Below are positions 17,214-26,424 of a DNA stretch of 64,000 nucleotides, in pieces. Where the stretch lies: positions 186,001-250,000 of the forward strand of contig JNJK01000002.1 in NCBI GenBank assembly GCA_000701625.1. The letters are read 5' to 3'. Made by a program: the position numbers and the translations under genes. The notes under the pieces were generated by a model. That model saw only the letters and a program-made list of their open reading frames with translations, had not been told where the DNA came from and did not search any database. This stretch comes from Lachnospiraceae bacterium MC2017. GTDB taxonomy: Bacteria > Bacillota > Clostridia > Lachnospirales > Lachnospiraceae. The stretch's first letter is position 1, and the number at the start of each line of letters is the position of its first letter.

Positions 17214-17249
17214 AAAGAGAATCCGGCAAAGCCGGATTCTCTTTTTTAT
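17214..17249. terminator. Terminator between convergent genes
   Basis: AAAGAGAATCCGGC, an AAA loop, and GCCGGATTCTCTTT form a perfect 14-bp stem ending in T6. The stem overlaps the last bases of the acetyltransferase unit. Confidence 0.93.
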
Positions 17250-17272
17250 ACACGAAATGCAATTATCACACT

Positions 17273-18469
17273 TTATCCTTTTACGACGGAATCTACAAAC
17301 TCTTCGAGTCTGGATAAATCTGAAGGATGAAGTGCACTCTTGATCGTAAGTACATCCTCAAGGATCTTCACATTCTTAAGCTTTGACAGTTCTTCCTTCA
17401 TGAGCTTGCCTGCTGCCGGAGCCCATGTTCCATTTTCTGCCAGAGCAAAGGTCCTGTTCTGCACATTGAGAGCTGCCATATCATGAATGAAAGCGGCCAT
17501 CGGCAGATAGATCCCATTATTATATGTCGGACAGAAAAGAACGATCTTTGAAGCACGAAAAACTTCTGATATCAAATATGACGCATGTGTTTTTGATACA
17601 TCATATACCTTTACATTCGTACCGCTCTTTCCTCTGAGATGTGCAGCTGCTGTTTCTGCCGCACTTTCTGTATGACCATATAAGCTTCCGTAGATCACGA
17701 CTATACCATCATCCTCAGGCGTATACGTACTCCACTTCTGATATTTATCGATGAACCACGGGATATTTTCTCTCCAGACCGGACCATGAAGCGGTGCGAT
17801 CATTCCTATATCCAGGCCTGCCGCCTTTTTAAGGACTGTCTGCACCTGCGGACCATACTTTCCGACTATATTCGCATAGTAGCGACGTGCTTCGTCCAGA
17901 TACTCTTTCTCAAAATCATGATCATCAGCAAATATTCCGCCATCCAATGCTCCGAACGTACCAAATGCGTCTGCCGAGAAAAGTACCTTTGTATGGTCAT
18001 CATAAGCCATCAGCACTTCCGGCCAATGCACCATGGGAGCTGTGATAAAGTGATAAGTATGCTTTCCGGTAGAAAGAGTATCTCCCTCTTTCATTATCAT
18101 TCGCTCACATTTATCAAGACCAGAGAAAAACTGATCTAAAAATTTGAATGTCTGCACGCTTCCGACAAGTTTCACATCAGGATAACGTGTAATTACGTCC
18201 GCAATTTCCGCACAGTGATCAGGTTCCATGTGGAGTATCACAAGATAGTCGAGTTTCTCACCATCCAGCGCACCTCCGAGATTTTCCAGAAACTGACCTG
18301 CAATAGAAGCATCTGCCGTATCAAAAAGTACATTCTTTTCGTCACGAATCAAATAACTGTTGTAAGAAACTCCATCCGGTAACGGAAACAGATTTTCAAA
18401 AAGAGCGAGTCTCCTGTCGCTTCCGCCAAGCCAAAATGTATCCTCTGCTATCTCACGTATATTAACCAC
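17273..18469 (-). CDS. Flavodiiron protein (oxygen/NO reductase, FprA type)
   Basis: The product is about 398 residues. The N-terminal metallo-beta-lactamase-like domain holds the diiron ligands in HMEPDHCAE, a later HWPE, and the ADAFGTFG segment. The C-terminal flavodoxin domain has YGSLYGHTESAAE for FMN. These cytoplasmic enzymes reduce O2 to water or NO to N2O in anaerobes. Start GTG 18469 is chosen because GGAGGT lies six bases upstream. The longer ATG-initiated frame (18532) would translate through that ribosome site. The gene stands alone, ending at a convergent terminator. Confidence 0.95.
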   Translation of the reverse strand: MVNIREIAEDTFWLGGSDRRLALFENLFPLPDGVSYNSYLIRDEKNVLFDTADASIAGQFLENLGGALDGEKLDYLVILHMEPDHCAEIADVITRYPDVKLVGSVQTFKFLDQFFSGLDKCERMIMKEGDTLSTGKHTYHFITAPMVHWPEVLMAYDDHTKVLFSADAFGTFGALDGGIFADDHDFEKEYLDEARRYYANIVGKYGPQVQTVLKKAAGLDIGMIAPLHGPVWRENIPWFIDKYQKWSTYTPEDDGIVVIYGSLYGHTESAAETAAAHLRGKSGTNVKVYDVSKTHASYLISEVFRASKIVLFCPTYNNGIYLPMAAFIHDMAALNVQNRTFALAENGTWAPAAGKLMKEELSKLKNVKILEDVLTIKSALHPSDLSRLEEFVDSVVKG

Positions 18470-18656
18470 AGCCCTACCTCCTCTATAAACACCTATTGTT
18501 ATCCAACATAAAACTAAGCAACCTACGATCAATTTTTTTTACATTAACCCTGTCATCATAGTACCATATCCAGAATAAATAATAGCATTTTTATTCAAAC
18601 ATTATATATTTCCAATGAATATGTGTTCGGTTTTTGTGTTCAAATCCTTTTTCTCA

Positions 18657-18665
18657 TGCTACAAT
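18657..18665 (+). promoter_or_regulatory. Extended -10 promoter of the TerB-protein gene
   Basis: TGCTACAAT gives an extended -10 (TACAAT at 18660-18665) 26 bp before ATG 18691. The -35 region (TGTTCA) is weak. The context ATGCTACAATGA recurs at 53521 and ATGCTATAAT at 7642. Confidence 0.65.
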
Positions 18666-18690
18666 GATTCAGTTGAAAGGCGGAACAGAC

Positions 18691-20364
18691 ATGACTAACG
18701 AACACTCATCCGACAATTTCACAGCTATCCGGATTGTCAGAGGTTATCAGGACGAAGCTCTGCCTATTCGAAAAGATCGCCCGGAGCGGGTAAAGATCCC
18801 ACTTCCCGAAAAACTCCAGTGGATGAAGGATATCGCAAAGGAAGTCCATACATTTCCGAAACCAGACAGCTGGTACTTTTATAAACAGGCTCAGTTTGCT
18901 GCTGACTACACGGATGACTTTGAGTATAACGGTATGTTCCGGAGATATTTCCCTACATACAGGGACATGAAGGACGATGAACTTCGCGGATATTTTTCCT
19001 TTAGGACAAGATTTCGCGAGGGGCGATATGACGCAGAACCGCAGTTATCCTTTGTATATGTATATATTTATGAAATCCTGAACGGTATCGGTGTCAGCCC
19101 GGAATCCGGTTTTGAAATCTTAAAAACAATAGATACGCTATATGGTTCTAAAGACGATACTCTCAGAGAATATCTCCGACGATGGATCAGGGATTATATC
19201 ATCTATTATAACCTTGATCATTCTTATGCAGCAGAATATTTCAGTGTGGATATGGACTCTGCCGTGTCGATCCTTATGCAGGCTTTTTCTGATGCTGAAA
19301 CTAAATTTTTAGTGCTCATTGGCGAAAAAGATGCCGCTGAAACAGATTCAGCTCCTAATCCGATCAGTGATAATGATATGTTTCAGGCTGTTTGCACCAT
19401 GTCATCCTATGCGATAGAAAAGTCACCTTTATACAAAAAAGATCCGGAACTTGTAAAATCTGCCATAGTTGAAATGCTTAAAGAATTATCATGCGTTGCT
19501 AAGCGGCTCAATCGTGACTCATTATTTGAATATTGCTTTGGCCGTCGTGGTGTTTTTCCCATAAGCCTCTTTAAGAATGCAGTATTTCACGACCATCTGA
19601 AACATGAGGATCATCTCTACGAAATAAGTCCTCTGTGTCTTTACCGATGCGAAAACGGACGATGGTCCCGCGAAGCCTACAGCCGTTCCTCCGAAAAAAG
19701 CAAGACTCTCGGAGATCTCTGTCATGAGACAGATCGTTTACTCCGTGAAAAAACCGGATTCGGACATTCGATCAAGCGACGCCTTATGAGTGACGCATTT
19801 TCCGAAGAGATAAGCTGGGTAATAGATAAGCTCTTACTCGAACGAGAAAAAGCCTCCCGCCCACGTATTGATATAGATCTGTCCGTACTTGATTCCATCC
19901 GTATGGATGCCGCCAAAACCAGAGATTCTCTGCTTGTTCCTGAGGATAAGGAAGATCATACTGATATGTTGCTTGATGGAAATTTTCATTCCGAAAGTTT
20001 ACATAAATCAGAGAAACTTGATTTCTCTGTCTCAGATTCAATGTCGAAAATTCCAGGCATTGACATTGATCCTGTTGAAACTATCCCTTCACATAAGACA
20101 GAGCTTGATTTACATAACTCTACAACTACTCATGATCTTCCGCTAACCGACGATGAATTTTTTTTACTTAATTCACTTTTACATGGTTTGCCATGGAAGG
20201 AGTATGCCGCTGAACATCATCTGATGATAAGCATGATCTGCGATGATATAAACGAAAAAATGATTGATCTCATCGGTGATACGATAGTCGAATTTAACGG
20301 AGATGAGCCGGAACTTATCGAAGACTATATCTCAGAATTACAGGAACTGATCCCTGAAAACTGA
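18691..20364 (+). CDS. TerB_N/TerB_C domain protein, first component of a Shango-type defence system
   Basis: The product is about 557 residues and cytoplasmic. Residues about 55-250 match TerB_N: WYFYKQAQF, then YFPTYRDMKDDELRGYFSFR, then YIYEILNGIG. The last 150 residues match TerB_C, ending INEKMIDLIGDTIVEFNG plus a DY-containing acidic tail. A TerB-domain protein, an ATPase and a DEAD/DEAH helicase together define the Shango anti-phage system (Millman et al. 2022). The ATPase follows 67 bp downstream, but the helicase is 6.3 kb away. ATG 18691 follows AAAGGCGG. Earlier in-frame ATGs fall on or before the promoter. Biochemical role within the system is unknown. Confidence 0.85.
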   Translation: MTNEHSSDNFTAIRIVRGYQDEALPIRKDRPERVKIPLPEKLQWMKDIAKEVHTFPKPDSWYFYKQAQFAADYTDDFEYNGMFRRYFPTYRDMKDDELRGYFSFRTRFREGRYDAEPQLSFVYVYIYEILNGIGVSPESGFEILKTIDTLYGSKDDTLREYLRRWIRDYIIYYNLDHSYAAEYFSVDMDSAVSILMQAFSDAETKFLVLIGEKDAAETDSAPNPISDNDMFQAVCTMSSYAIEKSPLYKKDPELVKSAIVEMLKELSCVAKRLNRDSLFEYCFGRRGVFPISLFKNAVFHDHLKHEDHLYEISPLCLYRCENGRWSREAYSRSSEKSKTLGDLCHETDRLLREKTGFGHSIKRRLMSDAFSEEISWVIDKLLLEREKASRPRIDIDLSVLDSIRMDAAKTRDSLLVPEDKEDHTDMLLDGNFHSESLHKSEKLDFSVSDSMSKIPGIDIDPVETIPSHKTELDLHNSTTTHDLPLTDDEFFLLNSLLHGLPWKEYAAEHHLMISMICDDINEKMIDLIGDTIVEFNGDEPELIEDYISELQELIPEN

Positions 20365-20431
20365 TTCCGGTTATATTTCTGTTTACATAATTTTGAATTT
20401 ATCTCTAGTTTCATTATGGAGGTTTTTATAA

Positions 20432-21772
20432 ATGGAAATCAGAAAAAAGGTGCCGAAAAGAATTGCCGGTACTCTAATAAATTCGTTAAAGGGCGGTGTT
20501 GTACCCCGTATAGGTCTCCCCTATGTAACAGTCGGGAGAACTGCGGAAATACAGGCTCTTTTGCATGATGTTGATGTTATAAGCGACGGCGGAGCATCCT
20601 TCCGTTTCATAGCAGGCCGTTACGGAAGTGGAAAGAGCTTTCTACTTCAGACTATCCGAAACTATGTGATGGACCGAGGCTTTGTCGTAGTCGATGCTGA
20701 TCTCTCTCCCGAAAGGAGACTCCAGGGAACACGTGGGCAGGGACTCGCAACCTATCGTGAGCTTCTCCGAAATATGTCCACAAAGACACGCCCGGAAGGC
20801 GGTGCGCTAACTCTCATCCTCGACCGATGGATCAGCGCCGTACAGGCTGAAACTCTTCAGGAAAACGAAATGACACCGGATGATCCCACACTTTCTTCTG
20901 CCGTAGAAAAGAAGATCCTGCAGGTAATCTATTCCATGAACGAACTGGTTCACGGTTTCGACTTTGCCCGTCTCCTCACCATGTATTATCAGTCCTATGT
21001 AACGGGTGACGAAGAGACAAAAGGAAAGGTCATCAAGTGGTTTCGAGGAGAATATAATACAAAAACAGAAGCCAGACAGGAGCTTGGTGTCACCATTATC
21101 ATTACTGACGACGACTGGTATGAATACTTAAAACTCTTTGCCTGGTTTCTAAAAAAAGCCGGCTACAGCGGAATGATGATAATGATCGACGAACTGGTAA
21201 ATATCTATAAGATACCAAACTCGATCACCCGCCAGTATAACTATGAAAAAATACTTACGATGTACAATGATACATTGCAGGGAAAAGCACAATATCTCGG
21301 CATTATCATGTGCGGAACTCCCCAGTGTATCGAAGACAGAAGACGCGGTGTTTACAGCTATGAAGCTCTCCGTTCCCGTTTGCAGGAGGGCAAATTTTCA
21401 GTTGAAGGTGCACGAGATATGCTTGCCCCTGTTATCCGCTTAGACGCGCTCACAGCGGAAGAAATGCTGGTTCTTGTTGGAAAACTCGCCGATATACATG
21501 CCGATCTCTATGGATATGAAAACAACATTTCAGATGAATCACTTGCCGATTTCATAAAGATCGAGTTTGGACGTATCGGTGCCGACTCCAAGATCACACC
21601 GAGAGAAGTGATCCGTGATTTTATAGAGCTCCTCGACATCCTCTACCAGCACCCGGATCAGAGTATTGAGAGCATCCTGTCATCCGATGAATTTAGCTAT
21701 GCTAAAAGCCTCGAACCAGGTGACGGACCTTTAAGTGGTGCTACCGATCAATTTGCAGAATTTACGATCTAA
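20432..21772 (+). CDS. BrxD-like (DUF2791) P-loop ATPase, second component of a Shango-type system
   Basis: A 446-residue ATP-binding protein of the DUF2791/BREX BrxD-like family. The Walker A motif is AGRYGSGKS (about residues 61-69), Walker B is MMIMIDE (about 248-254), and a sensor-like IIMCGTP follows. TRGQGLATYRELLRN is typical of the family. TATGGAGG precedes the start. It is the second gene of the transcription unit begun by the TerB gene and ends at a convergent terminator, so the distant helicase must be transcribed separately. Confidence 0.88.
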   Translation: MEIRKKVPKRIAGTLINSLKGGVVPRIGLPYVTVGRTAEIQALLHDVDVISDGGASFRFIAGRYGSGKSFLLQTIRNYVMDRGFVVVDADLSPERRLQGTRGQGLATYRELLRNMSTKTRPEGGALTLILDRWISAVQAETLQENEMTPDDPTLSSAVEKKILQVIYSMNELVHGFDFARLLTMYYQSYVTGDEETKGKVIKWFRGEYNTKTEARQELGVTIIITDDDWYEYLKLFAWFLKKAGYSGMMIMIDELVNIYKIPNSITRQYNYEKILTMYNDTLQGKAQYLGIIMCGTPQCIEDRRRGVYSYEALRSRLQEGKFSVEGARDMLAPVIRLDALTAEEMLVLVGKLADIHADLYGYENNISDESLADFIKIEFGRIGADSKITPREVIRDFIELLDILYQHPDQSIESILSSDEFSYAKSLEPGDGPLSGATDQFAEFTI

Positions 21773-21786
21773 TACTATAACAAACG

Positions 21787-21833
21787 TCAAAGGACTTTGA
21801 TACATTTCGCGTACCAAAGTCCTTTGATTGTTC
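21787..21833. terminator. Convergent bidirectional terminator
   Basis: TCAAAGGACTTTG (21787-21799) and CAAAGTCCTTTGA (21815-21827) form a perfect 13-bp stem between the ATPase and the Nif3-like gene. It marks the left edge of the esterase cassette. Confidence 0.8.
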
Positions 21834-22689
21834 AACTATAGGAATATATTTCTTCAACCCTAACATAATGCACCGGAACCTCCTCCGGTACGAGTTCGCG
21901 GATCCATTCTGCCGCGTACTCCATCCCAGGCTCCTCAAGGCTGAAGTGACCTACATTAAAGCAGGCTTTACCTCTGCCAAGCCTTGCAGAATCACGGATA
22001 TATGACAGCAAATTCCACTCGATTATCTCTCCGGGAATTACTGCATCATATCCACCATGTTCAAGTTCTTTTATGATAGCTGTCGCATAGTCGCGGTAAT
22101 TACCGTTTTCATCTTCTCTTTCTGCTCCAAAGATCCCCGGACAGAGATGAGCTATTATAGCAACCTTATGTACCTTATCTTCGAGATTACCAATAAATCT
22201 GAGTCCCTTCAGATTAAACTTATCCGTAAGAAAACGTCCCATCTCCCCAACTGTCATTTCCGGTATCTCAAACGGAAAAAACATAGGTACATCTACATCC
22301 TCTATCATATATTTTTCCCACCCAAGCCTCTTTATGACTCCGGTAAAAATGCTGTCAGGCTTATGCGCATGCATATGGTCATGATCACGCCATATGGTTA
22401 TACCATATTTTTCAATGAGCTTTTTCTTCTCATTAACAGTCACATTTTCAAAATCCGTATGCCAGTCCGTATAGTCCGGTGTCATATAAAAAGTAGGTTC
22501 ATGAACTATGAGCAGATTGGCTCCGAGTTCCGCTGTCTTCTCAATCGCATCTATGGTCGGCACGATAGCAGTAACTATTCCTGTACACTCGTCAGACGGG
22601 TTACCGGCCTTAAAACCGTCACATGTTACGCTCTCATCGATTCTCGGATGATAAGCCTTTATTCTATCTATAATTTCCTGATGTGTCAT
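21832..22689 (-). CDS. Nif3-like dinuclear metal-centre protein
   Basis: A 285-residue member of the NIF3/YqfO (DUF34) family, whose biochemical role is still unclear. Visible family features are TAIVPTIDAIEKTAELGANLLIVHEP near residue 40-65 (HEP in place of the usual HHP), a metal-binding DHDHMHAH stretch, and GEIIEWNLLSY near the C-terminus. It is the last gene of the cassette, 10 bp after the esterase at 22700. Its position suggests a stress or metal-linked accessory role. Nothing in the sequence proves that. Confidence 0.82.
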   Translation of the reverse strand: MTHQEIIDRIKAYHPRIDESVTCDGFKAGNPSDECTGIVTAIVPTIDAIEKTAELGANLLIVHEPTFYMTPDYTDWHTDFENVTVNEKKKLIEKYGITIWRDHDHMHAHKPDSIFTGVIKRLGWEKYMIEDVDVPMFFPFEIPEMTVGEMGRFLTDKFNLKGLRFIGNLEDKVHKVAIIAHLCPGIFGAEREDENGNYRDYATAIIKELEHGGYDAVIPGEIIEWNLLSYIRDSARLGRGKACFNVGHFSLEEPGMEYAAEWIRELVPEEVPVHYVRVEEIYSYS

Positions 22690-22699
22690 TTATAAAACC

Positions 22700-23509
22700 T
22701 CAAAACCCCAATATCAGCCTGTCCTTCGTTTTCTCCTCGATCCCTGAAAGAAAAGAAAATGCCTTGTCTGTCATTCTTTCCCAAACATCAAATTCGTGAT
22801 TGCCTGTTGTCTCGGCAAAAACATGATAAATATCATTTTCCGAAAGCATGCTGTCAAATCTCTTTACTGCTTCAAATACAAGTCCATCACCATTACCGCA
22901 GGTGATAAAAAGCTCCGGCATATTTTTATCTGCCTTATGCCTCGGATACTCACTGAAAAGGTTGCGCTCGCTTCCGAGGAACTCCTCATCCGATCCAAAA
23001 TAGCTTTTATAAACTTCCGGTCTAAAACCTATCTCCGGAAAACTGCACAGGAGATGCTTCGGATCCACAGCAGGAGAAAAAGCAGCGATCTTTGAAAAAA
23101 TATCTCTGTATTTAAGTCCGTTATAAAGAGCTCCATATCCTCCCATTGAAATTCCGGCTATATATGTATCTTCCCTGTTTTTTGACAGAGGAAGTATCTT
23201 TCTTGTTTCTTCTATAAGTTCTTTCCCGATAAATTGCGAGAAATTCTCGTTTCTCTCCGGATGGTCTATGTAAAATGAGTTGCAGCCATCAACGAGGATG
23301 ATCGCCATTCCCTTTAATTCACACTGCTTTCTGAGATTCATATAAGTCAGTATCCCGGCTGCATCAAGGCTGTATCCCGGCAGGAAGTAGCAGGTCCTGA
23401 AAGGAGCCTCCCACTGTACTCCGCTGACACCATCAGTCGGCAGAAATGCCTTTATCTCAACATTTCTATATAATGACTTAGATGAAAATTCCATTGTTAA
23501 ATATGCCAT
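22700..23509 (-). CDS. CE1/esterase D-type esterase (first of three)
   Basis: An alpha/beta hydrolase of about 269 residues without signal peptide. The nucleophile elbow is AGISMGGYGALYNG and the catalytic His lies in TTGNHEFDVWE. The start MAYLTMEFSS and overall pattern match acetylesterase/feruloyl esterase-like proteins of carbohydrate esterase family 1. ATG 23509 follows AGGGGG; a longer ATG at 23542 would overlap the AraC gene. With two other esterases and a GPH symporter it probably strips acyl groups from imported oligosaccharides. Confidence 0.87.
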   Translation of the reverse strand: MAYLTMEFSSKSLYRNVEIKAFLPTDGVSGVQWEAPFRTCYFLPGYSLDAAGILTYMNLRKQCELKGMAIILVDGCNSFYIDHPERNENFSQFIGKELIEETRKILPLSKNREDTYIAGISMGGYGALYNGLKYRDIFSKIAAFSPAVDPKHLLCSFPEIGFRPEVYKSYFGSDEEFLGSERNLFSEYPRHKADKNMPELFITCGNGDGLVFEAVKRFDSMLSENDIYHVFAETTGNHEFDVWERMTDKAFSFLSGIEEKTKDRLILGF

Positions 23510-23517
23510 AATACCCC

Positions 23518-24468
23518 CTACTTCATTCCGTTCTTTACCCATACAGAGGGTGTACAGCCAAACGATCTATGAAACGCATTAATGAATGATTTTACGTTAG
23601 AAAATCCATTTTTCATCGCGCAGTCGAGAAGTTTTTCTTCCGGATTTCGTCTAAGCATCTCCACGCTATGAGACAGCCGGATATTTTGCAGGTAGTCATG
23701 GAAGTTGCTGCCTACATGTCCCCTGAAAGATCTGGATAAGTGTGCAGAGGAATAATTGAATACCTCCGCAACCTGCGACAGAGTGATATTTTCCGAATAA
23801 TGCTCCTCTATATAATTAAGCACATCCTTTACCGCTGCCTCTGACTTACCTCTTTTTGATGCATTCTTTTCCTCGGAAATACAGCTAACATTTATGATCT
23901 GTAAAAACCTGAATAACAACTCCATTTTTTTTAGTTTTATGGCTGTACTGCTGTTGTCACCCCAAAAAGCCAGATCCTCCGGTGTTAAATCCGCACTGTG
24001 TTCCAGATTCCACCTAACATGTTCTGCGCTTTTATCGGTACCACTCTTTGAACCGTTGCTCAGATTTTTATTCTTCTCCAGCTCACCGAATTCAAGCATG
24101 AGTTCTCTGACTCTCTCATAGTCCTCGCTAGCTTTCTCAGGAGCTTCCAGCCAGACATCCTTACCGAGCCAGTTATCAAGAAAACTCTTTGATATTTGAA
24201 CCGTCACACCCTTAAAAATATCTGTTTTTTTGTAAAAATGATCCGAATGGATAACTGTTGAATTGATCACATTCCACTCGTCAGCAACTTTTATGACCTG
24301 CTTCCCATCAACATAACTCATAACCCTTCCATCTGTGACAAGGTTAAATTCTATGTTTCTGTGCCAATGAAGGGGCGTATAGATATTTTCTCCTTCAAAA
24401 TCATGTACATAAATCTTGATGGGTACCTGGTTATTTTCAAACTTCTCAACCTGATATAAAGCTGTCAT
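23518..24468 (-). CDS. AraC-family transcriptional regulator
   Basis: A 316-residue regulator. The N-terminal cupin sensing domain has HWHRNIEFNLVTDG. The C-terminal double helix-turn-helix has NITLSQVAEVFNYSSAHLSRSFR and GFSNVKSFINAFHRSFGCTPSVW. It lies in the middle of the esterase operon and is the obvious regulator of it. The long inverted repeat at 27916-27966, upstream of the operon promoter, is a plausible operator. Confidence 0.92.
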   Translation of the reverse strand: MTALYQVEKFENNQVPIKIYVHDFEGENIYTPLHWHRNIEFNLVTDGRVMSYVDGKQVIKVADEWNVINSTVIHSDHFYKKTDIFKGVTVQISKSFLDNWLGKDVWLEAPEKASEDYERVRELMLEFGELEKNKNLSNGSKSGTDKSAEHVRWNLEHSADLTPEDLAFWGDNSSTAIKLKKMELLFRFLQIINVSCISEEKNASKRGKSEAAVKDVLNYIEEHYSENITLSQVAEVFNYSSAHLSRSFRGHVGSNFHDYLQNIRLSHSVEMLRRNPEEKLLDCAMKNGFSNVKSFINAFHRSFGCTPSVWVKNGMK

Positions 24469-24479
24469 TCATATATCCC

Positions 24480-25598
24480 TTACTTAAAAATCAACTGCGC
24501 AAAATCCCTGATGCACATCCGCCATGTATTCCAGTCATGAGTACCCTTATAAATCTTTCGTACTTCACTTATGCCGCTTTTTTCGACGATCTCATTATCT
24601 TTCTCAAAATATTCGAGGAAGGGATCCTCATCCCCGATCGCTCTGAAAAATACCCGAAATACATCCTTATCCTGTAATTCTTCCAGGAAATTCAGATGAC
24701 TATCGTCACTCGGAGCCCGATCTACCATATCAAGCTCTGATGCCTGTATCCAGTCATGAAGAAATCCACTGAAAATTCCCAGTGACGAAAATAGTTCCGG
24801 ATGCGTAAAACCGCTTATAGCTGTCTGCAGTGATCCCATTGAAAGGCCTGCCATAGCACGCATTTCCCGAGAACCACCGGCTCTGTACCGGGACTCAACA
24901 AACGGGATCACGTCATTTAATAAAAATTCATCAAAAGCCCGGAAATCCACCAGTTTCCTACCTTCACTACGTACCTGAACCATTCCGCAATTCATCACGA
25001 CCACAAACGGCCTACATTTCTTTTCTGCAATGAGGTTATCAAGGATCACCGGAAGTTTGCCTGTAGTGCACCATCCCACCTCATTTTCTCCATGTCCATG
25101 CTGGAGATAGAGCACCGGATACAGTCTGTCACTGCTGTCATATCCATAAGGTGTATAAACAAGACATCTCTCCCATTCATCCGTAATAGATGACCGAAAA
25201 TACTCTATTCCTACTCGCCCCTGAGGAACGTCCTGCCTTGTATAAAACGCCTCATCTTTATCTGGAAGTTCAATATAATTACACGGTCTTGAATATCCAT
25301 ATCCGATTGGCAGATACGGTGACAAAAGTTCAGCCCCGTCAATCTTTAGAAGGATATAGTTTACGCCGCTCTGAAAAGGCAGCTCTGCCTGCCACACACC
25401 TGCATCATTCATAACACAGTCAATTTCCTGGTCCGCATATGCAAAAGATACACTCTTTGCCTGAGGCGCATAAAAATTCAGACACCATTTCCCATTAAGC
25501 ATTACCACCGGTTCCGGCATCCCCTCAGGCAAAAGAACCGGATCATTTGATAGAAACTGCTCTGTATTTAATTCCTTATGATCCATCCGCGATTTCAC
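24480..25598 (-). CDS. Two-domain esterase: N-terminal E-set/CBM48-like domain plus CE1 domain
   Basis: The product is 372 residues. Residues about 15-100 look like an E-set/CBM48-like beta sandwich (FYAPQAKSVSFAYAD and VWQAELP), as in intracellular CE1 enzymes. Residues 115-372 form an esterase with YLQHGHGENEVGW, the nucleophile elbow MAGLSMGSLQTA, and a catalytic His in GTHDWNTWR. No signal peptide is present. It overlaps the next upstream esterase by 4 bp (ATGA), so the two are translationally coupled. Confidence 0.87.
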   Translation of the reverse strand: MKSRMDHKELNTEQFLSNDPVLLPEGMPEPVVMLNGKWCLNFYAPQAKSVSFAYADQEIDCVMNDAGVWQAELPFQSGVNYILLKIDGAELLSPYLPIGYGYSRPCNYIELPDKDEAFYTRQDVPQGRVGIEYFRSSITDEWERCLVYTPYGYDSSDRLYPVLYLQHGHGENEVGWCTTGKLPVILDNLIAEKKCRPFVVVMNCGMVQVRSEGRKLVDFRAFDEFLLNDVIPFVESRYRAGGSREMRAMAGLSMGSLQTAISGFTHPELFSSLGIFSGFLHDWIQASELDMVDRAPSDDSHLNFLEELQDKDVFRVFFRAIGDEDPFLEYFEKDNEIVEKSGISEVRKIYKGTHDWNTWRMCIRDFAQLIFK

Positions 25599-26404
25599 CT
25601 CTGTCCGATCTTTTCAAGAATGTATTCCATACCATTAAAAATATATTTATTCCAGAAATTCCAGTCATGTATTCCAGGGCCTTCTTCGTACTTGAAATCC
25701 GCCTTTTCCTCTGTAAGGAACTTACGCATGATCTGATTTTCGTTATAAAGGAAATCCTCTGTTCCGATCGCCATATATATCTCCGGGATATTTCTTCCCT
25801 CGTTTACGAGCTTCTTATAAAGAACCTCCGGATTCTTATCTGACTCGGGAAGCGTCTCTAATTCACCAAATACCTCGCGATAATACTCATAATTTGCCAG
25901 GTCATCGCTGTCTCCGGGCTTCATTTTTGAGATCGTATGTATTATCAGTGCAGAAGACAGCGCAACCACTCCTCCAAATGTATCCGGATACGCAAGAGCT
26001 GTATGAAGCGCTCCAAATCCACCCATGGAAAGTCCACCGATCAGCGTATCCTCGCGTCTTTCGGATAAACCAAATACTTTTCTCGTATACTCAACGATTT
26101 CCTTACCTGTATAATTCTCATACTGACAACCGGTAGCTTTTCTATTGAGATAGAAGTTGTTGCCTGCAGTTATCATGATCACTGCAAGATTATATTTAAG
26201 TGCCAGATCCTCTGCTGCTCCGTTATATTCCCAGTCGCTGTGATTTCCTGTAACACCATGAAGAAGATATAAAGTCTTCATAGGTCTTGAGAAATGTGGA
26301 TTTCCTGCCGTAAGGACTTCCGGATAATCATTCGGGATAACGTATGTAAACTCAACCTGTCCATTCTGACATATCGAATAGAAACGCATTGTACCTGTTG
26401 CCAT
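25595..26404 (-). CDS. CE1/esterase D-type esterase (third of three)
   Basis: An esterase of about 269 residues with LYLLHGVTGNHSDW, the elbow IGGLSMGGFGALHTA, and HDWNFWNKY at the C-terminus with the catalytic His. It is cytoplasmic by sequence and similar in length to the esterase at 22700. ATG 26404 follows AAAGGAAG. The in-frame ATG at 26428 overlaps the symporter gene. Acetyl-xylan or feruloyl esterase activity is an inference from family and neighbours. Confidence 0.87.
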   Translation of the reverse strand: MATGTMRFYSICQNGQVEFTYVIPNDYPEVLTAGNPHFSRPMKTLYLLHGVTGNHSDWEYNGAAEDLALKYNLAVIMITAGNNFYLNRKATGCQYENYTGKEIVEYTRKVFGLSERREDTLIGGLSMGGFGALHTALAYPDTFGGVVALSSALIIHTISKMKPGDSDDLANYEYYREVFGELETLPESDKNPEVLYKKLVNEGRNIPEIYMAIGTEDFLYNENQIMRKFLTEEKADFKYEEGPGIHDWNFWNKYIFNGMEYILEKIGQR

Positions 26405-26424
26405 TTTTTTCTTCCTTTCTTTTG